Made by a program: the position numbers and the translations under genes | Notes under the pieces: generated by a model | The model's database searches: none | What the model was told of the DNA's origin: nothing | The model's input: the letters and a program-made list of their open reading frames with translations, nothing else | In this document: piece by piece, positions 30,086 to 38,952 of the stretch | Layout: the number at the start of each line of letters is the position of its first letter | How positions within the stretch are numbered: position 1 is the first letter of the stretch | NCBI RefSeq assembly: GCF_031458255.1 | Contig: NZ_JAVDYC010000001.1 | Span: 9,224,501 to 9,288,500, forward strand | DNA from: Catenuloplanes niger | Lineage (GTDB): Bacteria; Actinomycetota; Actinomycetes; Mycobacteriales; Micromonosporaceae | Length of the DNA: 64,000 bases | Direction: 5' to 3'

Positions 30086-31066
30086 ATGACGGTGACCGCG
30101 GAACGGGCGTCCACACTCGACATGCCGGCGGCGGCGCCGGGCTGGCTGGCGGCCGCGATCGCGGCGCCGTCCGTGCACAACACGCAGCCGTGGCGGTTCG
30201 CGCTGGACGGCACGGAGATCCGGGTGCTCGCGGACCGGAGCCGGCGCCTGCGGGTGATCGATCCGGACGGGCGGCAGCTGCTGATGAGCGTGGCCGCGGC
30301 CGGGTTCAACCTGCGGCTGGCGGTCCGCGCGCACGGCCGCGTCCCGCTGCACCGGGCGCTGCCGTCACCGGGCGTGGTGCTCGCGGTGGTGCCGGCCGCG
30401 AACAGCCGGCCGCGCGCGAGCGTGCTGCGGCTGCGGACCGCGGTGGGGGTGCGGCGCACCAGCCGGGCGCCGTTCGCGGACACGCCGCCGTCCCGGTTCG
30501 CGGTGCGCGAGATGTTCGCGGCGGCCGCGATCGAGGGCGCGGAGCTGTCGGTCTGCCCGCCGCTGACCCGCGACTGGCTGCTCACGATCACCCGGGAGGC
30601 CGCGGACCGGCTGGTGATGTCCGCGGCGTACCGGGACGAGCTGGCCGCGTGGACCGCGACCGGCGGCCGGTTCGACGGCGTGCCGGAGAGCGCGTTCGGC
30701 GTGCGGGACGCGCGCCGGCGGATCCCGGGCCGGTGGGCCGGTGCCGGCCGGGCCGTGCTGTTCGAGTCCGCGCCGACGCTGGCCGTGCTGACCACCCGCA
30801 CGGACGACCCGCGGGCCTGGGTGGACGCCGGTCAGGCGCTGCAGCGGGTGCTGCTGACCGCCGCGGTGTCCGGCCTGTCCGCGCAGCCGCTGCACGCGGC
30901 GCTGGAGGTGCCGGAGCTGCGCGCGCGGGTGAACGCGCGGCTCGGCGGCCGGTACACCCAGGCGATCCTGCGGATCGGCTACCCGACGGTCGCGTCCGCG
31001 GGCACGCCACGGCGGCCGGTGCCGGACCTGATCACACCAGCCCGGCGGTACGGCGAGCCGGGCTGA
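30086..31066 (+). CDS. Acg-family FMN-binding nitroreductase-like protein
   Basis: A 326-residue protein of the duplicated nitroreductase fold. The family signature AIAAPSVHNTQPWRFAL (residues 28-44) binds FMN. GVRRTSRAPFADTP and VLTTRTDDPRAWVDAGQALQ (the second half-domain) also match Acg of mycobacteria. Acg proteins sequester FMN and are hypoxia-induced; they may lack real nitroreductase activity. The ATG at 30086 has GAGGGAGG six bases upstream. The DosR-like box about 50 bp upstream supports this regulation. Confidence 0.85.
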   Translation: MTVTAERASTLDMPAAAPGWLAAAIAAPSVHNTQPWRFALDGTEIRVLADRSRRLRVIDPDGRQLLMSVAAAGFNLRLAVRAHGRVPLHRALPSPGVVLAVVPAANSRPRASVLRLRTAVGVRRTSRAPFADTPPSRFAVREMFAAAAIEGAELSVCPPLTRDWLLTITREAADRLVMSAAYRDELAAWTATGGRFDGVPESAFGVRDARRRIPGRWAGAGRAVLFESAPTLAVLTTRTDDPRAWVDAGQALQRVLLTAAVSGLSAQPLHAALEVPELRARVNARLGGRYTQAILRIGYPTVASAGTPRRPVPDLITPARRYGEPG

Positions 31067-31082
31067 CCGCCGCGGCCGGGCC

Positions 31083-31140
31083 GGCGCCGGTTCCCGGTCC
31101 GGTGCGTGCCATCCGCACCACCGGACCCGGTCCCGGCGCC
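31083..31140. terminator. bidirectional terminator hairpin
   Basis: GGCGCCGGTTCCCGGTCCGG at the start of the left arm pairs with CGGACCCGGTCCCGGCGCC in the right arm (31083-31106 with 31114-31140, small bulges). It lies between the converging nitroreductase and pectate lyase genes. No T run follows, as is common for actinomycete terminators. Confidence 0.65.
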
Positions 31141-31158
31141 GTCCGCCGCCGGCGGTGC

Positions 31159-32130
31159 TCAGATCCGGCCGACTCCGGCGCCCGCGCGGACCAGCGAGGG
31201 CACGGACGCGGCCGGGTCCGGGGTGTACGCATAGTAGGTGCGGGGCTCGGTGACGGTGCCGGCGGTCTGCGGCGTGCCGGAGTTGACGTAGACGTTGCCG
31301 CGTTCGACGAGCCGGCCGGGTCCGCTCTTGTCGTAGCCGACGTACGCCGGATGGGCGACGTTCTCGAAGTAGTTCGCCTCGACCAGCACGCCGGCGTCCT
31401 CGGTGGACGCGACCGCGTACAGCTCGTTGTTCAGGAAGTAGTTGTTGTAGACGTGCACCGGGTCGCCGAACCGGACGCGCGGGTGGCGCTGGGCGGTGCC
31501 CTCGAAGAAGTTGTGGTGGTAGGTGACGCGCAGGTGGCCGCGGTCCGCGGTGTACGTGTCCGAGTGCCCGACCAGCGTGGTCTTGCTGTGGTCGTGGAAG
31601 TGGTTCCAGGAGATCGTCACGTAGTCGGACGCGCGCTTGACGTCGAGCAACCCGTCGTAGCCGCGGGACAGGTCGTTGTGGTCGATCCAGACGTGGTGGG
31701 CCCCGTTGGTGACGCTGATCGAGTCGTCGGACGCGTTGACGAACGTCAGGTTCCGGATGATCACGTTGTTGCCGGGCCGGGTGGTCGAGCCGAGCTGCAG
31801 GCCGCCGCCGTCGATCACCGCGGTCGTGCCGGTGCCGAGGATGGTCTTGTCCGCCACCACCGTGATCATGTCGTCGAACGTGATCCGGCCGCTGACCAGG
31901 ATCGTGTACGGCGTGTTCCGGCCCGCGTAGTAGGCCAGGTCGGTCGCGTTCGTGACGGTCACGGACGGGCCGGCCGCGCCGCCGGTGGTGCCGGGCAGGC
32001 CGAGCGCGGGGACGGCGGCGAAACCGTCCGGGGACGAGGGCGCGGCGAGCGCGGCGGCCGGACGGGCGAGGCTGCCGAGGGTTGCGGCGGCGGCGACACC
32101 GGCCAGGAGCGTGCGGCGGGACGTGGGCAT
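31159..32130 (-). CDS. secreted pectate lyase, PL1 family
   Basis: A 323-residue right-handed beta-helix enzyme exported by the Tat pathway (twin arginine in MPTSRRTLLAGVAAAATLG, cleavage after ALAA near 30). PL1 signatures are VWIDHNDLSRGYDGLLD (WiDH, calcium ligands) and RHPRVRFGDPVHVYNNYF (catalytic arginine in the vRxPxxR-type motif). It cleaves polygalacturonate by beta-elimination, which suits a soil saprophyte. The ATG at 32130 follows AGAGGA. A LacI-type operator about 70 bp upstream implies sugar-controlled expression. Confidence 0.92.
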   Translation of the reverse strand: MPTSRRTLLAGVAAAATLGSLARPAAALAAPSSPDGFAAVPALGLPGTTGGAAGPSVTVTNATDLAYYAGRNTPYTILVSGRITFDDMITVVADKTILGTGTTAVIDGGGLQLGSTTRPGNNVIIRNLTFVNASDDSISVTNGAHHVWIDHNDLSRGYDGLLDVKRASDYVTISWNHFHDHSKTTLVGHSDTYTADRGHLRVTYHHNFFEGTAQRHPRVRFGDPVHVYNNYFLNNELYAVASTEDAGVLVEANYFENVAHPAYVGYDKSGPGRLVERGNVYVNSGTPQTAGTVTEPRTYYAYTPDPAASVPSLVRAGAGVGRI

Positions 32131-32199
32131 GGGTGCGGATCCTCTCGGGTCGGTGGACGGGCGCGCGGGAACCGGCGGCCGTGAGGACGTCAACCTGCC

Positions 32200-32213
32200 G
32201 GAAAGCGCTTTCC
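32200..32213. promoter_or_regulatory. LacI-type operator GGAAAGCGCTTTCC
   Basis: A perfect 14-bp palindrome centred on CG, the classic LacI/GalR-family site, 70 bp before the pectate lyase start. It predicts induction of the lyase by an oligogalacturonide-type ligand. No LacI gene is in the window. Confidence 0.7.
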
Positions 32214-32302
32214 CTCTCGCCGACGGTAAGGGCATGCAGCGACGGACGTCAATGACCCAAAAATCGCGCGCGTACGGCGTACCCCCGTGGTGGGATGTGC
32301 GG

Positions 32303-33097
32303 GTGAAGGACGCGCGGCTGATCGAGATCGCGGACCGGCTGGCCGGTGTCGGCGGGGTGGCGGCCGTGGTGCTCGGCGGCAGCCGGGCGCGCGGGACGCA
32401 CCGCCCCGACTCCGACTACGACCTGGGTCTCTACTACCGCGGCGACCTCGACGTCGCGGCGCTGAGAACGCTGGCCGCGGACGTGACCGGCGCGGACACC
32501 GAGGTCACCGCGCGCGGTGGCTGGGGCCCGTGGGTGGACGGCGGTGGCTGGCTGACCGTGGACGGCGCGCGCGTCGACTGGATCTACCGCGACCTCGGCC
32601 GTGCCGAGCGGATCCGGGCCGACTGCGAGGCCGGCCGGTTCGAGATCGGGTTCCAGCCCGGTCATCCGCTCGGCTTCTACTCCCATGTGTACGCCGGCGA
32701 GGTCGCGCTCTGCCGCCCGCTGGCCGTGACCGACCGATCCTTTCTCGACCTGCGCGCGAAGCCGTATCCGCCCGCGCTCGGCGACGCGCTGGTGGCCGGG
32801 CTCTGGGAGGCCGGCTTCATGCTGGAGATCGCGGCCAAGACGCCCGACCCGGTGTACCGCGCCGGCTGCATGTTCCGGCTGGTCGGCGTGGTCTGCCAGG
32901 CGATGCACGGGCACGCGGGCCGGTGGCTGATCAACGAGAAGGGCATGGTCGAGTCCGCCGCGGCGCTGCCGGGCGCGCCGGCCGGGTTCGCCGGGACCGC
33001 CCGCGCCGCCGTGCGTGACCTGGACGCCGGCTCAGCGCTTCTCGGAATGGCCCAGGCTCATGTCCGGCGCGATACGGTCCCGTACCAATCGCTTTAG
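32303..33097 (+). CDS. nucleotidyltransferase-fold protein
   Basis: A protein of about 264 residues. The N-terminal nucleotidyltransferase fold has VVLGGSRARGTHRPDSDYDL (GS...DxD: metal-binding aspartates) and a third aspartate in DGARVDWIYRDL. The rest is helical. Similar proteins include aminoglycoside adenylyltransferase-like enzymes, but the substrate is unknown. Several in-frame starts exist (ATG 32234 and 32252, GTG 32297 and 32303); the last is used because GGTGGGATG lies just before it and conservation seems to begin there. Its 3' end overlaps the SelW-like gene by 66 bp. Confidence 0.75.
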   Translation: MKDARLIEIADRLAGVGGVAAVVLGGSRARGTHRPDSDYDLGLYYRGDLDVAALRTLAADVTGADTEVTARGGWGPWVDGGGWLTVDGARVDWIYRDLGRAERIRADCEAGRFEIGFQPGHPLGFYSHVYAGEVALCRPLAVTDRSFLDLRAKPYPPALGDALVAGLWEAGFMLEIAAKTPDPVYRAGCMFRLVGVVCQAMHGHAGRWLINEKGMVESAAALPGAPAGFAGTARAAVRDLDAGSALLGMAQAHVRRDTVPYQSL

Positions 33098-33310
33098 TTC
33101 GGTTATCTCCGGGTGGCCCGATTCCTTTCGCGACCAGATCAGGTCGCCGTCGAGCCGCACGTCGAAGACGCCACCGGTGCCCGGCACCAGCGCCACCTCG
33201 CCCAGCCGCAGACCGAACGTGGTCAGCAGCTCCTGCGCGGTCCAGGCGGCGCGCAGCAGCCAGCGGCACTGCGTGCAGTACTCGATCTCCAGCCTCGGCG
33301 TTCGTGTCAC
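33032..33310 (-). CDS. SelT/SelW/SelH-family thioredoxin-like protein
   Basis: A 92-residue protein with the CxxC redox pair in EIEYCTQCRWLLRAAW (the equivalent of the CxxU of selenoproteins), then a beta segment (VALVPGTGGVFDVRLDGDLI) and the conserved WSRKESGHPEITELK. Such small Rdx proteins take part in thiol redox reactions. It is convergent with, and overlaps, the nucleotidyltransferase gene. GTG start. Confidence 0.88.
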   Translation of the reverse strand: MTRTPRLEIEYCTQCRWLLRAAWTAQELLTTFGLRLGEVALVPGTGGVFDVRLDGDLIWSRKESGHPEITELKRLVRDRIAPDMSLGHSEKR

Positions 33311-33451
33311 GCGTCGAAGTATGCCGGGTGAATCGTCCCGTGGAGCCCGGAATGACGCGGGTCACGATCGGCTGCAAGTGCACATCTTTGCATGTGTGAA
33401 TAAGAGGGGTAGCGTGCTTCCATCTCGTCACATGGGGAAGGAGTCCCCCTC

Positions 33452-35722
33452 TTGCACGGTCACATCAAAGCCGTCCTGGCGGGCGTCACCGCGGCCGCGT
33501 TCGTCCTCGTCGCACCGGCCGGCGCCGCCACCGCGACGCCGCCGGCCGCCGACGGCGAGCCCCGCACGCCGGTCAAGGCGGACAATCTGGAGCATCCACT
33601 CGGCGAGTCCCGCGAGGCGGCCCGCGAGGAGGCGCTCACCAAGCTGCTCAGCGGTGAGGTCACCACGCAGCAGCGCAACGGGTCCGAGGTGGTCCGGCTC
33701 GGCGGCGACCGCTGGGTCGAGGTGCGGCAGAAGACCAAGACCGACCCGGTCCTGACGTTCCTCGTCGAGTTCGGCACGCAGACGCTGCCGCAGACCGGCG
33801 GCACGCCCGGCCCGCTGCACAACCAGCTCCCTGCGCCGGACCGGGCGAACGACAACACCACGCTGTGGGTGCCGGACTTCAGCCCGGAGTACTACCAGGA
33901 GCTCCTCTTCAGCACGAAGAAGGAGTCGATGACCACGTTCTACACCGCGCAGTCCGGCGGGCGTTACACGGTCACCGGCGAGGTCGGCGACTGGGTGCAG
34001 GTGCCCTACAACGAGGCGCGGTACGGCAGCAACACCTGGGAGGGCGGCGAGGGCTACCAGGACTTCGTCAAGGACGCCGCCACCGCGTGGTACCAGGCGC
34101 AGGTCGCGGCCGGGCAGACCCCGGCGCAGATCACCGCGTCGCTGGCGAAGTACGACGTGTGGGACCGCTACGACTTCGACACCGACGGCGACTTCAACGA
34201 GCCGGACGGCTACGTCGACCACTTCCAGGCGATCCACGCCGGTGAGGGCGAGGAGGCCGGCGGCGGTGCCCAGGGCGCGGACGCGATCTGGTCCCACCGC
34301 GGCTACACCTACCAGGGCGACTACGGCCAGACCGGGCCGGAGCACAACCGGCTCGGCGGCGTGCCGATCGGCGACAGCGGCCTGTGGATCGGTGACTACA
34401 CCACCGAGCCGGAGAACGGCGGCCTCGGCGTCTTCGCCCACGAGTACGGGCACGACCTCGGCCTGCCCGACCTCTACGACACGCAGGGCGGCGACAACGG
34501 CACCGGCTTCTGGACGCTGATGTCGGCCGGCTCCTGGCTGTCCCACGACCCGCAGAACATCGGCTCCACGCCCGGCTACATGGGCGCCTGGGAGAAGCTG
34601 TTCCTCGGCTGGCTCGACTACACCACGGTCGCACCCGGGCAGAAGAAGACCGTCGTGCTCGGCCAGGCCGCGGACGCGAAGGGCCCGCTCCCGCAGGCCG
34701 TGGTCGTCCCGCTGCCGGACCAGACCGTCGTGCGGGAGTACAACACCCCGCACTCCGGTGAGTACGAGTGGTGGGGCGGCGACGCCAACGACCTGAACAG
34801 CATGCTCACCCGGACGCTCGACCTCACGGCCGCGACCACCGCCTCGCTCACCACCAAGGCGTGGTACGACATCGAGGCCGGCTACGACTACCTCTACGCC
34901 GAGGTGTCCGCGGACGGCGGCAACCGGTGGTCACGGGTCGGCTCGCCGCTGACCGGGTCCAGCGAGGGGGAGTGGGTCGACCTGACCTACGACCTGACCG
35001 CGTTCGCGGGGCAGACCGTGCAGTTCCGGTTCCGCTACCAGACCGACGGCGGCGTGCACTTCGCGGGCGCGTTCCTCGACGACCTCACGCTCGTCGTCGA
35101 CGGCACCCCGGTCTGGACGGACGACGTCGAGTCGGCGACCCCGGCGTGGACCGCGCGCGGCTTCACCCGGTTCACCGGCACGCTCACCCGGATCGCGCCG
35201 CGGTACTACATCGCGGAGTGGCGCACCTACACCGGCTACGACAAGGTGCTGCGGACCGGGCCGTACAACTACGGCTGGACGAACACCCGGCCGGACTGGG
35301 TGGAGAAGTTCCCGTACCAGGACGGGCTGCTGGTCTGGTACGTCAACGACGCCTACACCGACAACGACACGATCAACCACCCGGGCGGTGGCGCGGTGCT
35401 GCCGGTCGACGCCCGGCCGGAACCGATCGTGTTCCCGGACGGCGTGCGCCTCGGCAACCGCCGACAGCCGTTCGACGCCACGTTCGGCGTGCAGCGCACG
35501 GACGCGGTGACGTTCCACCGCAACGGGACACCGGTCACGGTGCCCGCCCGGCCGCCGGTCACCACGTTCGACGACTCCGACCCGAACCGCTACTACTCGG
35601 CGGCGAACCCGCAGGGCTCGGTCCAGGTCGCCGGCCTCGGCGTGAAGATCCAGGTGCTGACGGAGTGGTCGCTGGTCCTCCCGTTCACCGTCCTCACCGT
35701 CACCTCACCCAAGCAACCCTGA
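33452..35722 (+). CDS. secreted immune-inhibitor-A-like M6 metalloprotease
   Basis: A 756-residue precursor. Signal peptide AVLAGVTAAAFVLVAPAGAA (cleavage near residue 26). Zinc site FAHEYGHDLGLPDLYD near 330 (HExxHxxGxxD type), followed by WTLMSAGSWLS. The second half contains a MAM/sandwich-like C-terminal domain with two repeats of a Trp-rich pattern. It probably cleaves host or environmental proteins. The TTG start at 33452 follows the strong GGGGAAGGAG, with ten bases between. Expression may be controlled by the unusually AT-rich stretch at 33375-33415. Confidence 0.9.
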   Translation: MHGHIKAVLAGVTAAAFVLVAPAGAATATPPAADGEPRTPVKADNLEHPLGESREAAREEALTKLLSGEVTTQQRNGSEVVRLGGDRWVEVRQKTKTDPVLTFLVEFGTQTLPQTGGTPGPLHNQLPAPDRANDNTTLWVPDFSPEYYQELLFSTKKESMTTFYTAQSGGRYTVTGEVGDWVQVPYNEARYGSNTWEGGEGYQDFVKDAATAWYQAQVAAGQTPAQITASLAKYDVWDRYDFDTDGDFNEPDGYVDHFQAIHAGEGEEAGGGAQGADAIWSHRGYTYQGDYGQTGPEHNRLGGVPIGDSGLWIGDYTTEPENGGLGVFAHEYGHDLGLPDLYDTQGGDNGTGFWTLMSAGSWLSHDPQNIGSTPGYMGAWEKLFLGWLDYTTVAPGQKKTVVLGQAADAKGPLPQAVVVPLPDQTVVREYNTPHSGEYEWWGGDANDLNSMLTRTLDLTAATTASLTTKAWYDIEAGYDYLYAEVSADGGNRWSRVGSPLTGSSEGEWVDLTYDLTAFAGQTVQFRFRYQTDGGVHFAGAFLDDLTLVVDGTPVWTDDVESATPAWTARGFTRFTGTLTRIAPRYYIAEWRTYTGYDKVLRTGPYNYGWTNTRPDWVEKFPYQDGLLVWYVNDAYTDNDTINHPGGGAVLPVDARPEPIVFPDGVRLGNRRQPFDATFGVQRTDAVTFHRNGTPVTVPARPPVTTFDDSDPNRYYSAANPQGSVQVAGLGVKIQVLTEWSLVLPFTVLTVTSPKQP

Positions 35723-35732
35723 TCACCCCCGT

Positions 35733-35768
35733 GCCGTGGGCGGCCCACTCATCGAAGCCGCCCACGGC
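35733..35768 (+). terminator. terminator hairpin after the M6 protease
   Basis: GCCGTGGGCGG (35733-35743) pairs perfectly with CCGCCCACGGC (35758-35768) around a 14-base loop, 10 bp after the protease stop. GC-rich stem without a T run, as usual here. Confidence 0.65.
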
Positions 35769-35931
35769 CCGGACGCCCCCCGGGCCGCCCCCGGCGGCGC
35801 GCCCCGGGGGTCCTGGGGTTGCGCCGGTGATCCGCGGCCGGGCATCGGGCCGGCCGTGGTTCTGTTGGTCCGGTGGTACAGGCGGCGTGGTTGACCGGCC
35901 GTTGACCTCGGTGGGCTGGTCGGCGTGGGGG

Positions 35932-37401
35932 TCAGCGGCGGCGGATCAGGAGGCCGGCGACGCCGCCGGCCGGGATCAGCAGCCAGCAGGAGATGACGCG
36001 GTAGATCAGGACCGCGGCGGTGGCCGTGACGGCGGTGGAGCCGGCCGTGGTGAGGCCGGCGACCAGCGCGGTCTCGATGACGCCGATGCCGCCGGGGGTG
36101 AGCGGGACCTGGCGGACGATCTGGACGCCGAGGTAGATGGTGGCCAGCGTGATCAGGCTGATCTGCAGGCCCAGCGCGCGGGTGCAGGCGACGAGGCAGA
36201 GCAGGTCGGTGAGGCGGTTGACGGCGGAGTAGCCGACGACCGCGCACCAGTCGCGGACGCGCAGGCCGGCGCCGGCGTGCCAGGCGGCGCGCGCGGACAG
36301 CAGGAGGCCGTGCGCGTACCGGCCGATCCGGGACTCCGGGATGTGACCGACGTCGAACGGGCGGGACGGCAGCCGGCGGCCGATCGCGATCACGGCCGCG
36401 GTGAGCGCGGCGATCGCGGCGACGACGGCCAGCGGCTGCCAGTTGAGCGAGGTGGCGGAGCTGTGGGTGAGCACGATCGCGCCGCCGCCCGCGTAGAGGA
36501 CGGTGAGGCCGCCGATCGAGGCGAGCCCGGACACGATCGCGCAGACCGCGCCGATCTCCCGGGCGACGCCGGCCCGGTGGTACTCGTTGATCGCGTACCC
36601 GGTGGAGACGGCCGGGCCGGCCGGGACCGAGATCGATATCGCGGTACGGGCCAGGATGATCGCGAAGAGGCGGCGGCGCCGGATGGACGCGCCGAGCGCG
36701 GTCAGCAGGTGCCGCTCCTGGAACGCGAAGCAGGACAGCGAGATCACCTGCAGCGCGACCGCGCCGGCGATCCAGCCCCAGTGTGCGCTGCCGAGCGCGT
36801 CGATGAACTCCCGCGGGTCGGGCAGCCGGCCGCGGAGTCCGATGACGGCCAGGGCCGCGACCGAGACGGCCACCAGACTCAGACGCACCCACCGGGTACG
36901 CCACTTACCGCGCTTCTCCGGCATCACGGATATGTCCGGAATCTCCGGAATGTTGTCCGAAGGCGACGGAGTGTGCGCGGTCGACGACATTGCATGATCC
37001 TCGCAAACGGTGGCACCCCCGGAGACCCCACCGTCGTCAACATCACGTCTACCGGCCACGACGTCACCACGCCGGCCGGCCTCCCCGAGCTCGCGGGGCC
37101 CGGGGCGCCCCGGCTCCGGCTCCGCGGGGGCGCCGTGCCCACCGACACCCTGCTCAGCGACGCCGGGTCCACGAGCGCCGGGCCCGTGGGCGCTGGATCC
37201 GCCGACGCTGTGCCCGCCGACGCCCGGTCCGTGGACGCCGTGCCCGCTGACGCCGTGCCCATGGGCGCTGGCATCAGGTCCGTGGGCGCCGGGTCCGCCG
37301 GTGCCGTGCCCGCTGGCGTCGTGGGTGCCGGGTCCGCCGGTGGCGGGTCCGCCGGTGGCGGGTCGGTCGGTGCGGGGGTCGTCGGCCCGCGGGTCGGTCA
37401 T
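35932..37401 (-). CDS. LPG-synthetase-type membrane flippase with a His/Gly-rich N-terminal extension
   Basis: A protein of up to 489 residues. The C-terminal 350 residues hold about eight membrane helices of the AglD2/lysylphosphatidylglycerol synthase TM-region type (for example ARTAISISVPAGPAVSTGYA, VPLTPGGIGVIETALVAGL: the conserved PGGIGxxE). The first 137 residues are a low-complexity stretch of Gly, His, Pro and Ala (HGHGVSGHGVHGPGVGGHS). The ATG at 37401 overlaps the P450 stop (ATGA), and third codon positions remain GC-rich through the extension, so the long form is taken. A second start at 36990 (MSSTAHTPS) with GAGGA seven bases upstream would give a normal 352-residue protein. It is probably cotranscribed with the P450. 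Confidence 0.75.
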   Translation of the reverse strand: MTDPRADDPRTDRPATGGPATGGPGTHDASGHGTGGPGAHGPDASAHGHGVSGHGVHGPGVGGHSVGGSSAHGPGARGPGVAEQGVGGHGAPAEPEPGRPGPRELGEAGRRGDVVAGRRDVDDGGVSGGATVCEDHAMSSTAHTPSPSDNIPEIPDISVMPEKRGKWRTRWVRLSLVAVSVAALAVIGLRGRLPDPREFIDALGSAHWGWIAGAVALQVISLSCFAFQERHLLTALGASIRRRRLFAIILARTAISISVPAGPAVSTGYAINEYHRAGVAREIGAVCAIVSGLASIGGLTVLYAGGGAIVLTHSSATSLNWQPLAVVAAIAALTAAVIAIGRRLPSRPFDVGHIPESRIGRYAHGLLLSARAAWHAGAGLRVRDWCAVVGYSAVNRLTDLLCLVACTRALGLQISLITLATIYLGVQIVRQVPLTPGGIGVIETALVAGLTTAGSTAVTATAAVLIYRVISCWLLIPAGGVAGLLIRRR

Positions 37402-38600
37402 CTGCCGGACAGGGCCGGTGCCCGGGCCGGGGCCAGCGTCACCGGCAGCGACTCGTAGGACGGGATCAGTACCCGGCGGCGGTAGCGGCGGCCGCGGATG
37501 GTCCACGGGCGGCCCGGTGCGGTGAGCGTGCGGAGCAGGCCGCCGATCTCCGCGCGGGCGAGCGGCGCGCCCAGGCACAGGTGCCGGCCGGCGCCGAACC
37601 ACAGTTGGCGTTGCTCGGGCAGGTATCCGCGGTCCAGCGAGAAGCCGCCGGCCCGGTTGTTCGCCGCGTGCGTGAGGATCAGCACCCGCTCGCCGGCGCG
37701 CAGGGTCCGGCCGGCCACGGTCACGTCCGCGGTCACCGACCGGCCGATCGCGGCCGCCGGGGTGGTGACGCGCAGCCCCTCCCGTACCGCCTCGGGAATC
37801 AGGTCTTGATCTTCCAGTACCCGGTGCTGGGCGCCGGAGTCGTGCAGCAGCGCCACGATTCGGGCCATCGCGCTCGCGGCGGTCTCGGTGCCGGCCACCA
37901 TCAGCAGCGTGGACAGCCCCTCCGCGTGCAGTTGCGCCACGCCCAGCTCGCGGCACCGGCCCAGCACGGTGGTCGGCGGCGCGGTGCGGAACGCCTCGGG
38001 CACGTTCACGGTCAGCCGGGTGACGATCGCCCGGCCGCGGGCCAGCGTCTCCGGCGCCAGGTGGGTGCTCGTGGACGCGTTCATCGCGAGCGTGGCCAGT
38101 TCCTCGCCGGTCGCGAAGATCTCCCGGTACGCCGCGTCCGTGTCCGCCGTGCGCAGGTGCAGCAGGTCCGCCACGATCCGGCCGACCAGCACCCGGGCCA
38201 GGTCCGCCACGTCCACGGTCCGGCCGGCCGCGAGGTCCGCACCCGCCTCGGCCAGCCGCGGGCCGACCACCCGCTCCGCGAGCCGGGTCGCGCTCTCCTC
38301 GGTGAACAGGTCCCGCGTCCGCGAGCGCAGGCTGTGGTGGCCGGGACCGTCGAAGACCTCGTCGACCCAGTCGCCGAGCAGCTGCGACCACATGTGGCCG
38401 ACGCCGCCCTCGCCGAGCAGGTTGAAGTGTGCCGGATCGTTCAGGATCGCGCGTGCCGTCACGGGATCGGCGACCACCCAGCCGAGCTTCGGAACCTTCC
38501 GCAGCGGCGTGGCCAGCCGGCCCGCGGTCAGCAGCAGCGGGAGCGCGGGCCGGGCCGCGCCGATCACCCGCCACTCGTGCAGAGCCGCCCTATCGATCAT
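37398..38600 (-). CDS. cytochrome P450
   Basis: A 400-residue soluble P450. Heme loop FGAGRHLCLGAPLARAE (cysteine near 350), I-helix LLMVAGTETAASAMARIV (AGTET) and the K-helix ExxR in AVREGLRVTTPAAAIG. Its substrate is unknown; the divergent small membrane protein and downstream flippase give no biosynthetic hint. Translation of the flippase gene is coupled to this stop codon. No ferredoxin gene is adjacent. Confidence 0.92.
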   Translation of the reverse strand: MIDRAALHEWRVIGAARPALPLLLTAGRLATPLRKVPKLGWVVADPVTARAILNDPAHFNLLGEGGVGHMWSQLLGDWVDEVFDGPGHHSLRSRTRDLFTEESATRLAERVVGPRLAEAGADLAAGRTVDVADLARVLVGRIVADLLHLRTADTDAAYREIFATGEELATLAMNASTSTHLAPETLARGRAIVTRLTVNVPEAFRTAPPTTVLGRCRELGVAQLHAEGLSTLLMVAGTETAASAMARIVALLHDSGAQHRVLEDQDLIPEAVREGLRVTTPAAAIGRSVTADVTVAGRTLRAGERVLILTHAANNRAGGFSLDRGYLPEQRQLWFGAGRHLCLGAPLARAEIGGLLRTLTAPGRPWTIRGRRYRRRVLIPSYESLPVTLAPARAPALSGR

Positions 38601-38703
38601 GAGGGCATCCTGTCAGGTGGGCACAAGGGCGCGGTTTCCGTCAGGTGAGCGGCCGGTTGACCGATCGGTGCGGGCCCCACCCCCTGCGCGCCGGAGGTTC
38701 CGC

Positions 38704-38850
38704 ATGGATCCCGCCGTCATCGTCGACACCATCTCATCCTGGACGGCCGGGTTCATCGGCCTGATGGGCTCGCTGCCGGTCGCGGTCTGGATCTGCCCGG
38801 CGCTGCTCTTCGCCGGCGGCATGCTCGACCGGCTGGTGTCCCGCGGCTGA
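38704..38850 (+). CDS. 48-residue single-pass membrane protein
   Basis: A small protein, MDPAVIVDTISSWTAGFIGL then MGSLPVAVWICPALLFAGGM, with one strongly hydrophobic segment of about 25 residues and a basic C-terminus (DRLVSRG, inside-positive). It is supported by a textbook GGAGG at 38693-38697, six bases from the ATG. It is divergent from the P450 and followed by another small membrane protein. Too short for most gene finders. Function unknown. Confidence 0.65.
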   Translation: MDPAVIVDTISSWTAGFIGLMGSLPVAVWICPALLFAGGMLDRLVSRG

Positions 38851-38952
38851 CCTGCGCTGGGACCGCTCCCAGTGCGAGACCTCCGGACCGCCGCTAGGCT
38901 GCGATCGACGTCGCTCAACCCACGTCGTCGGCCGTGCGGAGGACGGCACCCC

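Noticed and set aside
29677-32184. 835-codon + strand frame across the nitroreductase and pectate lyase
   Set aside because: Gly/Ala/Arg-rich shadow of two well-supported genes in other frames.
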